The notes beneath the pieces are model-generated. The model was given only the letters and a program-made list of their open reading frames with translations, had not been told where the DNA came from and ran no database searches. From positions 1 through 64,000 of the forward strand of contig CAZKTS010000129.1 in assembly GCA_964555735.1 (NCBI GenBank): DNA of 64,000 nt, in the 5' to 3' direction. The DNA is from CAZKTS01 sp964555735. Its GTDB lineage: Bacteria > Actinomycetota > Acidimicrobiia > IMCC26256 > PALSA-555. The stretch's first letter is position 1. Each line of letters opens with the position of its first letter. Positions 1-6,647 of the stretch are shown one piece after another. The position numbers and the translations under genes were made by a program.

Positions 1-1
1 C

Positions 2-628
2 GAGGAGACCGAGGAGCACGACGCCGCTGGCGGGTCGAGTGCCGGACCGCTCGCGGTCGAGCACCTCCGGGCGATGCGGGTGGACGTCACCGGCGGGATG
101 CTCTCCGCCGTCCTCGTGGCCTTCGTGATCATGGTGGTGACCGCGTCGACCTTGCATCCCGCCGGGGTCACCGAGATCACGACGCCCCAGAAGGCGGCTG
201 ACGCGCTGCGCCCGCTCGCCGGCGACGCGTCGGAGCTGCTCTTCGCGCTCGGCATCCTCGGCCTCGGGCTGCTCGCCGTTCCCGTCCTCGCCGGGTCGAC
301 GGCGTACGCGCTGGCCGAGGCGCTGGCGTGGCACGAGGGGCTGTCGCAGCGTCTGCGCGACGCGCGCGGCTTCTACGCGATCGTCGCGCTCTCGATGCTC
401 TCCGGCGTGCTGGTGGGCGCTGTGGGTCTCGACGCGATGCAGGCCCTCTACTACGCCGCGATCTTGAACGGTGTCGTCGCACCGCCGCTCATCGTCCTCA
501 TGATCATCCTCGGTCGCGATCCCGAGGTTGCGGGCGAGCACACGAGCGGTGCGCTGTCGACGACCGTCCTCGCGCTCACCGTGGCGGCCGGCGCCATCCT
601 CCCGATCGCGTACCTGGTCGCACGGTGA
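2..628 (+). CDS. NRAMP-family divalent metal transporter, C-terminal part
   Basis: The frame is open from base 2 without a start, so the 5' end lies off-window; about 208 residues are visible. A charged loop is followed by at least four or five hydrophobic helices, including the segment VVTASTLHPAG typical of the second half of NRAMP/MntH proteins. NRAMP proteins are proton-coupled importers of Mn2+ and Fe2+ in the cytoplasmic membrane. The DPGN and MPH metal-binding motifs of helices 1 and 6 would lie upstream, so metal choice cannot be judged. The TGA stop overlaps the GTG start of the P-type ATPase (GTGA), which suggests co-translation and joint metal handling. Confidence 0.8.
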   Translation, partial: EETEEHDAAGGSSAGPLAVEHLRAMRVDVTGGMLSAVLVAFVIMVVTASTLHPAGVTEITTPQKAADALRPLAGDASELLFALGILGLGLLAVPVLAGSTAYALAEALAWHEGLSQRLRDARGFYAIVALSMLSGVLVGAVGLDAMQALYYAAILNGVVAPPLIVLMIILGRDPEVAGEHTSGALSTTVLALTVAAGAILPIAYLVAR

Positions 629-3228
629 ACGGGCTCACGAGCGCCGAGGCAGCCGCACGCCTGCACCGCGACGGCCCGAACCTCCTGCCGGTCGCGCGCC
701 CGCCGGCGGCATGGCGGCAGCTGGTCGGCGAGCTCACCCACTTCTTCGCGCTCCTGTTCTGGGTCGCGGGCGCCCTGGCGTTCGTCGTGGGCTTGCCGGA
801 GCTGGGCATCGCGGTGTTCGTCGTGGTGCTGCTCAATGCGGCCTTCGCGTTCGTGCAGCAGCGTCGCGCCGAGCATGCCGCCGAGCAGCTCCGGCGGCTG
901 CTCCCGCGTCGCGTGACCGTGGTGCGCGACGGCGTGCGGGTGGAGATCGGCGCGGACGACCTCGTGGTCGGCGACGTGATGGCTCTCGACGAAGGCGACC
1001 AGATCTCCGCTGATGCGTCCCTCGACGAGGTGCACGCGTTGGCCGTCGACACGTCGTCGCTGACCGGTGAGAGCGTGCCGGAGCACCCCGCGGCGGGCGA
1101 GCTGGTCGCGGCCGGGTGCTTCGTGACCGAGGGTGAGGCCACCGCCACGGTCGTCGCCACCGGCGCGAACACGCGCCTCGCCGGCATCACCCGACTCACG
1201 GAGCGGGCCCATCCTCCGGCGACGCCACTTCGTCGCGAGCTCGACCGAGTGTCGCGGACCATCGCGGCGATCGCGATCACGGTCGGGGTCGGCTTCTTCG
1301 GCATCGCGGTGCTCGTCGGCACGCCGGCCTCGGACGGGTTCCTGTTCGCCGTCGGTGTCACCGTCGCGGTCGTGCCCTGCGGGCTCCTGCCGACGGTGAC
1401 GCTCTCGCTCGCGATCGGCGCCCAGCGGATGGCCGCGCGCAACGCCTTGGTGCGCAACCTCGAGGCGGTCGAGACGCTCGGATCCACGACCTTCGTCTGT
1501 ACCGACAAGACGGGGACACTGACCCTGAACCAGATGACGGTGGTCGAGGTCTGGATGCCGGACGGCTCCGCCCGGATCGACGGCCCGGGGTACGCGCCCG
1601 AGGCCGTCGTGGACGTGGCACCCCCGGCCGAGGCAGCGCTGCGCCGGGTGGCTGCGGTCGCCCTTCGCTGCTCGAACGGGCGCATCATGAACGTCGACGG
1701 CGCATGGGTGGCTCACGGTGACCCCATGGAGGCCGCGCTCGACGCGCTTGCCCGGCGCGTCGATGCGCCGCCGGTGGAGGGCGAAGAACGACACCGGTTT
1801 CCCTTCGATCCCCGGCGACGGCGGATGTCGGTCATCGTCGGCGAGCGACTGCTCGTGAAGGGTGCGCCGGACGCGGTGCTGCCGCGGTGCGCAGGATCGG
1901 TCGACGAAGCGGCGAAGGCAGTGGACGAGCTCGCGCGTCGTGGTCTGCGGGTGCTCGCGATCGCGGATCGCCCGGCGCCGTCCGACGACGAGCGGTCACC
2001 CGAACGCGTCGAGCGGGACCTCGAGCTGCTCGGCCTGGTCGCGCTGGAGGATCCGCCTCGTCCGGCCGCGCGCGGTGCGATCGCCTCGTGTCGCCGCGCC
2101 GGCATCCGGGTCGCCATGATCACCGGCGATCACCCGTCGACCGCGGCGGCGATCGCGGCCGAGGTCGGGCTCGCGGCCGAGGTCGGGCTCGCGGGTGGTG
2201 ACGCGACGGTGCTGCTCGGCGCGGACCTTCCCGACGACGACGCCGTGCTCGCCTCGCTGGTGGACCGGGACGGCATCGTGCTGGCGCGGGTGGCGCCGGA
2301 GGACAAGTTGCGCATCGCCCGCGCGCTCCAGGGTTGCGGGCACGTCGTGGCCATGACCGGTGACGGCGTGAACGACGCGCCGGCCCTTCGGGAAGCCGCC
2401 ATCGGTGTGGCGATGGGGGAGTCCGGCACCGACGTGGCGCGCGAGGCAGCCGACCTGGTGCTCCTCGACGACGACTTCGCCACGATCGTCGCGGCGATCG
2501 AACAGGGGCGGTCGACGTTCTCGAACATCCGGCGCTTCCTCACGTACCACCTCACCGACAACGTCGCCGAGCTCGCTCCGTTCGTCGTCTGGGCCCTCTC
2601 GGGCGGCCGCTTCCCGCTTGCGCTCGGCGTCCTCCAGGTGCTCGCCCTCGATGTCGGCACCGACATCGCGCCGGCGCTCGCGCTCGGCGCCGAACCGCCG
2701 GCCGCGCACGTGCTCGATCGGCCGCCGGCCCAGCGTCACCTGATCGATCGCCGGCTGCTGCTGCGCGCCTTCGGCTGGCTCGGACCGACCGAGGCCCTGG
2801 TCTCGTTGACCGCCTTCGTCGCGACCTTCGTGGCCTGGGGCTGGCGCCCGGGTGATCCATTCCCCGGGGGCGCGATCCTGCTCGCGGCATCGGGTGCGAC
2901 CTTCACCGCGGTGGTGATCGGACAGGTCGCCAACGCGTTCGCCTGTCGCAGCACCCGACTCTTCGCGTGGGAGGTGCCGGTCCGGCGCAACCCGCTGCTC
3001 CTCTGGGCGCTGGCGACCGAGGTCGGGCTGCTCGTCCTGTTCCTCGTCGTCCCGCCCCTCGCCGACCTGCTCGACCAGGCGCCGCCCACCTGGGTGGGTC
3101 TCGGCGTCGCCGTCCTCGCCGCGCCGGCCGTTCTGCTCGTCGACGCGGTGCAGAAGCAGGTCGCAGTGCGACCGCGGTTTGCGCGTCCCTCGGTGCCCGT
3201 CAGTCCGGACCGAACAGGCGCCGGGTGA
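625..3228 (+). CDS. P-type cation ATPase, P2 (Na,K-ATPase-like) subgroup
   Basis: 867 residues from a GTG that overlaps the preceding stop. The actuator loop has TGES (147-150), the phosphorylation motif is DKTGTLT with Asp294, and the hinge is TGDGVNDAP (578-586), so the catalytic machinery looks complete. The sequence around the phosphorylation site (NLEAVETLGST...DKTGTLT) and helices 5/6 (NVAELAPF, DVGTDIAPA) resemble P2C Na,K-ATPases more than Ca2+ pumps. The helix-4 motif is VPCGLLP: the usual cation-binding Glu of PEGL is Cys252. The substrate is therefore uncertain and could be a soft metal or an alkali cation. M. tuberculosis CtpF, a DosR-regulon P2 pump, is the functional comparison. 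An 18-bp tandem duplication lies at 2155-2190 (AAEVGL repeated). Confidence 0.9.
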   Translation: MNGLTSAEAAARLHRDGPNLLPVARPPAAWRQLVGELTHFFALLFWVAGALAFVVGLPELGIAVFVVVLLNAAFAFVQQRRAEHAAEQLRRLLPRRVTVVRDGVRVEIGADDLVVGDVMALDEGDQISADASLDEVHALAVDTSSLTGESVPEHPAAGELVAAGCFVTEGEATATVVATGANTRLAGITRLTERAHPPATPLRRELDRVSRTIAAIAITVGVGFFGIAVLVGTPASDGFLFAVGVTVAVVPCGLLPTVTLSLAIGAQRMAARNALVRNLEAVETLGSTTFVCTDKTGTLTLNQMTVVEVWMPDGSARIDGPGYAPEAVVDVAPPAEAALRRVAAVALRCSNGRIMNVDGAWVAHGDPMEAALDALARRVDAPPVEGEERHRFPFDPRRRRMSVIVGERLLVKGAPDAVLPRCAGSVDEAAKAVDELARRGLRVLAIADRPAPSDDERSPERVERDLELLGLVALEDPPRPAARGAIASCRRAGIRVAMITGDHPSTAAAIAAEVGLAAEVGLAGGDATVLLGADLPDDDAVLASLVDRDGIVLARVAPEDKLRIARALQGCGHVVAMTGDGVNDAPALREAAIGVAMGESGTDVAREAADLVLLDDDFATIVAAIEQGRSTFSNIRRFLTYHLTDNVAELAPFVVWALSGGRFPLALGVLQVLALDVGTDIAPALALGAEPPAAHVLDRPPAQRHLIDRRLLLRAFGWLGPTEALVSLTAFVATFVAWGWRPGDPFPGGAILLAASGATFTAVVIGQVANAFACRSTRLFAWEVPVRRNPLLLWALATEVGLLVLFLVVPPLADLLDQAPPTWVGLGVAVLAAPAVLLVDAVQKQVAVRPRFARPSVPVSPDRTGAG

Positions 3229-3862
3229 CGGCGGCGAAGCCGGCCCGATCGAGGGCGATCTGGAGTCCGTCGTCGTCGTGGTGGATGTCGAGCGACGGGC
3301 AGAAGTGGAGCTCGCCGTCGAGCACGAACGTGGGCGAGCCGGGGACGCCGAGCGCGCGACCGTGCTCGAGCTCGGCGATGACCTCGGCGCGATCAGCGGC
3401 ATCCGGGTACGGCAGCCCGTACTCGTGCGCGATCGCGTCGAGGTGCCGTGGCATGGAGATGTCGACGCCACGCTCGAAGAGGGCCGCGCGCAGCGCAAGG
3501 TTGACGCGTTCGCCGGTGGCGGCATCGACGTGCGCGGCGTGCGCCGCGAGCGCCAGCGCCGGCAGCGAGGTCAGGGGCCACGTGTTCGGGTCGAAGCCGC
3601 GGAACAGCTCGGGCGCCACCGCACGTCGGAGTGCTTCGATGTCCGCGGCCGCCGTGGTCGCGGCCAGCGGTGCCCCGTTCACCAGCTCGAGCGGCCAGGC
3701 GCGCACCCGCAAGAGCGGGCGGGACTGACCGAGCGCGCTCCGACGGTCGACGAGGCGGCGCAGCCCGACGTACGCGAACGGGCAGACCACGTCCGCGTAG
3801 ACGTCGACGACATCGGGAACCGGAGGGGCTGCGGCGTCGTCGCGCGGCGGCGTCGCGCTCAC
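3200..3862 (-). CDS. DsbA-family (FrnE/HCCA-isomerase-like) thioredoxin-fold protein
   Basis: 220 residues. The N-terminal strand DVYADVVCPFAYVGLRRL is the start of a DsbA/2-hydroxychromene-2-carboxylate isomerase fold, but the active site reads CPFAY instead of CxxC, so a classical dithiol oxidase is unlikely. A late GVPGSPTFVLDG segment supplies the cis-proline expected of the fold. No signal peptide is seen, so it should be cytosolic. The GTG start overlaps the TGA of the small acidic gene upstream, placing it last in the operon that starts at 6574. Its 3' end overlaps the convergent ATPase gene by 29 bp. A glutathione- or mycothiol-linked isomerase or oxidoreductase is likely; the substrate is unknown. 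Confidence 0.75.
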   Translation of the reverse strand: MSATPPRDDAAAPPVPDVVDVYADVVCPFAYVGLRRLVDRRSALGQSRPLLRVRAWPLELVNGAPLAATTAAADIEALRRAVAPELFRGFDPNTWPLTSLPALALAAHAAHVDAATGERVNLALRAALFERGVDISMPRHLDAIAHEYGLPYPDAADRAEVIAELEHGRALGVPGSPTFVLDGELHFCPSLDIHHDDDGLQIALDRAGFAAVTRRLFGPD

Positions 3863-4062
3863 TGCTCGAGGCGTGCCCGCGCGTCGATGACGGTGACCTG
3901 GCGGGGAATGCCGTCGTCGTCGATCTCGGCATCGATCTCGTCGACCACCTCGACGGTGGTCGTCTCGATGCCCTCCTCGACGTCCACGGTCACGGTCTCG
4001 ACCGCGTCGATGACGCCGTCGTCGTCGAGGTCGAGATAGCGGTGGTCCGTCGATTCGTTCAT
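3859..4062 (-). CDS. Small acidic protein with EF-hand-like DxDxDG motif
   Basis: 67 residues, strongly acidic, not assignable to a named family. Residues 11-19 (DLDDDGVID) match the calcium-binding loop pattern DxDxDG, and EIDDDGIPR is a weaker echo near residue 46. Between them is a Thr/Val/Glu-rich stretch with beta propensity. It overlaps the upstream gene (ATGA) and the downstream DsbA-like gene (GTGA), so it is translated as a coupled member of the 6574-3200 operon. An AGAGGA sequence lies upstream of the ATG. A divalent-ion-binding accessory protein is an inference from the motif only. Confidence 0.65.
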   Translation of the reverse strand: MNESTDHRYLDLDDDGVIDAVETVTVDVEEGIETTTVEVVDEIDAEIDDDGIPRQVTVIDARARLEQ

Positions 4063-5396
4063 GAGGCCAGTCCTCTCATCGTCGGGTTGGAACGGCTCGG
4101 CAGGTGCCAGGCGAACCAGGTGGCCGCGGCGTGGGCGACCGCATCGAGCTCGCCTGGGCCTTCGAACAGGTGACCGGCACCCGGCACCACCATCACGTGG
4201 TGCCGGCACCGCAGCAGCCGGGTCGCCTGACGGTTGAGCGCGAGCACCTCGGGGTCGGCCCCGCCGACGATGAGGAGCGTCGGCGCGGTGACCGCTGCGA
4301 GCCGGTCGCCGGCGAGATCCACACGCCCGCCCCGCGAGACCACGGCGTGGGCGGTGATCCCCGGGTCGGCCGCGGCGCGAAGGGCGGCCGCTGCGCCGGT
4401 GCTCGCCCCGAAGAAGCCGACGGCGTGCGGCCCGATCTCGGCTTCGAGCCAGTGGGTCGCGGCGACCAGGCGACGGGTGAGGAGCTCGATGTCGAAGACG
4501 TTCGGGCGGTGCTCGGCCTCGGCGGGGGTGAGGAGATCGAACAGCAGGGTGCCGACGCGCTCGCGGTGGAGGTGCTCGGCGACCTGGCGGTTGCGGGGGC
4601 TCTGCGCGCTGCTGCCGCTGCCGTGGGCGAAGACGACGACGCCGCGTGCCCCCGCGGGGACGGTGAGGTGCCCCCGGAGCGTGACGCCGTCGACGGCCAG
4701 CTCGACGTCGCGATCGATGTCGTCCTCCGACGCCGGGGCGTCCGGATCGGCGTCCTGGGCTTCGGCGAGGAGACGGATCACCTCGTCGTCGCCAACCTGC
4801 GAGAAGTCGCGGTACCACTGGCCCACCGCGGAGAAGTGGGGCGGCGTCGCGACGCAGATGAAGGCATCGACGATCTGCTCCAGCGCGTCGGCAGTGTCGG
4901 GCGCGGCAACGGGCGTGGCGAGCACCACGCGGGCTGCGCCACGGTGTCGGGCGATCTCGACCGCGACCCGCGCCGTGCTCCCCGTCGCGATGCCGTCGTC
5001 GACGATGATCACCGTGCGGCCCTGGATGGGAAGCAACGGTCGACCGGCGCGGTACACCTCCCCTCGGCGTTCGAGCTCGTGGCGCTCGCGCGCCTCGACC
5101 TCGGCCAGCTCCCGCGCGGTCACGTCGATGCTGCGCAGGATCGTGGGCTCCAGCACCCGGCTGCCGTCCTCACCGATCGCGCCCATGGCGAGCTCGGGGT
5201 GGAACGGCACGCCCAGCTTGCGCACCATCAGGACGTCGAGCGGAGCGCGCAGCCGAGCCGCGACCTCGGCCGCGACGGGCACGCCGCCCCGAGGAAGGGC
5301 GAGGACGATCGGACGCTCAGGCGCGAGCCGATCGAGTTGGGCCGCGAGTGCCTCGCCGGCCTCCCGGCGGTCGGCGAAGGGCAGCCCCGTGCTCAC
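4059..5396 (-). CDS. Phosphoribosyltransferase-dienelactone hydrolase fusion
   Basis: 445 residues in two domains. Residues 1-215 are a type I phosphoribosyltransferase with the PRPP loop VIIVDDGIATGSTA. Residues 230-430 are an alpha/beta-hydrolase with nucleophile motif GASTG, acid in VGGADPEV and His in PGAGH. Such fusions occur in mycobacterial dormancy loci: Rv0571c has the same phosphoribosyltransferase theme, and Rv2030c joins one to an erythromycin esterase. Substrates of either domain are not known. The GTG start overlaps the stop of the site-2 protease gene (GTGA), and the end overlaps the small acidic gene (ATGA), so expression should follow the promoter at 6610. Confidence 0.85.
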   Translation of the reverse strand: MSTGLPFADRREAGEALAAQLDRLAPERPIVLALPRGGVPVAAEVAARLRAPLDVLMVRKLGVPFHPELAMGAIGEDGSRVLEPTILRSIDVTARELAEVEARERHELERRGEVYRAGRPLLPIQGRTVIIVDDGIATGSTARVAVEIARHRGAARVVLATPVAAPDTADALEQIVDAFICVATPPHFSAVGQWYRDFSQVGDDEVIRLLAEAQDADPDAPASEDDIDRDVELAVDGVTLRGHLTVPAGARGVVVFAHGSGSSAQSPRNRQVAEHLHRERVGTLLFDLLTPAEAEHRPNVFDIELLTRRLVAATHWLEAEIGPHAVGFFGASTGAAAALRAAADPGITAHAVVSRGGRVDLAGDRLAAVTAPTLLIVGGADPEVLALNRQATRLLRCRHHVMVVPGAGHLFEGPGELDAVAHAAATWFAWHLPSRSNPTMRGLAS

Positions 5397-6574
5397 GCGC
5401 GGGCTCCGGTCGGGGTGCCGCGGCCGTGCACGCCGGTCTGCGCGCGGGGCGTGCGGAGCGACGCGAGGTCGAGGGCGCGACGCACGTCGGTCGCGGTCAC
5501 GATCCCGACGACGTCGTTGCCCGCGAGCACGAGGGCGCGGCCGTTGGACGAGGGAGTGGTGGCGATCCGCTGGAGGAGGTCGGTCACGGACTCGTCGGCC
5601 GCGCCGGTGGCGAGCCGCTCCAGCGGTGTTGCGACGTCGCCGACCGTCGTGGTCGGCCAGTGCGCGCGGTCCACGCGCTTCACCTGCGCGAGCGTCACCA
5701 GGCCGCTCACGCTGCCGTCCCGCCGCACGGTCGGGAAGGCCGAGCAGTCGTAGCGAAGGAACCAGTCGTCGACGGCCGCGTCGAGCACGACGTCGGCCGG
5801 GATCGTCTGCGGGTGCTCACTCATGATGTCGCGTACCCGTACGCCCGCCAGCGCATGCTCGAGCAGCTCGTGGGTGGCTTCGGCCCGCGCGGCCGAGAGC
5901 AGGAACCAGCCCAGCAGCACGAACCAGACCGCGGCGACGTCGCCGAGGAAGAAGAGGACGATGCCCCCGCCGATCATGACGTAGCCGAGCACGGCACCTG
6001 ACGTCGTCGCGATCTCGGTGGCTCGACCGCGGTCGTGCGTGCGCGCCCACACGATGGCGTGCAGCACGCGCCCGCCGTCGAGGGGGGCGCCGGGAAGCAG
6101 GTTGAACGCGGCGAGGATCAGGTTCAGCACGCCGAGCCACGCGAGGACCGCCACGACGAGGTCCGAGAGCCCGAGTCCGGCGGCAACCGCCGCGGCGGCC
6201 GTGAACACGCCGGCGAGCAGTGCGCTCGTGGCGGGCCCGACGATGGCGATGCGCAGCTCGTCGCGCGCCGAGTGCGCCTCGCCGTGCAGCTGCGAGACGC
6301 CACCGAGCAGCCAGAGGGTGATGCCGTCGACCTCGACGCCGTGGCGCTCGGCGACGACCGAGTGGGCGAGCTCGTGCGCGAGCAGGCTCGCGAACAGCGC
6401 GAGCACGCCGATCGCCGCCGCGACCCAGTACGCCACGTCCGAGGATCCCGGGGCGAGGTCAGGGAGCGCGGCGTCGGCGAGGCTCCAGGTGAAGAGGGCC
6501 ATCAGGACGATGACGCTCCAGTGGAGCCCGACGTCGATGCGGGCGATCCGGCCGAGGCGCAGCGTGGGATGCAT
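5393..6574 (-). CDS. Site-2 protease (peptidase M50) with paired CBS domains
   Basis: 393 residues. Four or more membrane helices carry the zinc motif HELAH (67-71) and a downstream LDGGR motif that supplies the third ligand, as in intramembrane proteases. After residue 245 there are two CBS repeats (VRVRDIMSEHP... and TTVGDVATPLE...VVGIVTATDV), which usually bind adenine nucleotides and could gate proteolysis by energy charge. M. tuberculosis Rip3 (Rv2625c), a DosR-regulon member, has this architecture. It is first gene of a four-gene coupled operon (to 3200) and has a DosR-like box 36 bp upstream of its ATG. Cleavage of an anti-sigma factor or other membrane regulator is inferred from the family. 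Confidence 0.92.
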   Translation of the reverse strand: MHPTLRLGRIARIDVGLHWSVIVLMALFTWSLADAALPDLAPGSSDVAYWVAAAIGVLALFASLLAHELAHSVVAERHGVEVDGITLWLLGGVSQLHGEAHSARDELRIAIVGPATSALLAGVFTAAAAVAAGLGLSDLVVAVLAWLGVLNLILAAFNLLPGAPLDGGRVLHAIVWARTHDRGRATEIATTSGAVLGYVMIGGGIVLFFLGDVAAVWFVLLGWFLLSAARAEATHELLEHALAGVRVRDIMSEHPQTIPADVVLDAAVDDWFLRYDCSAFPTVRRDGSVSGLVTLAQVKRVDRAHWPTTTVGDVATPLERLATGAADESVTDLLQRIATTPSSNGRALVLAGNDVVGIVTATDVRRALDLASLRTPRAQTGVHGRGTPTGARA

Positions 6575-6609
6575 GCTCCGACCATCGTCGGGTCCGGCCG
6601 CAGGGACGA

Positions 6610-6623
6610 GGGTCGAAGGTCCC
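6610..6623 (-). promoter_or_regulatory. DosR-like palindrome upstream of the site-2 protease operon
   Basis: On the minus strand the sequence reads GGGACCTTCGACCC, centred about 43 bp upstream of the ATG at 6574 in a 73-bp gap. The arms GGGAC/GACCC are separated by 4 bp. The same 14 bases occur exactly at 14069-14082, and related palindromes lie at 14099, 16637 and 19506. Known M. tuberculosis DosR boxes (TTSGGGACTWWAGTCCCSAA) share this core, so a DosR-type regulator site is inferred. Confidence 0.65.
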
Positions 6624-6647
6624 GACTCGGGACGGCGTCGGTCCCGG

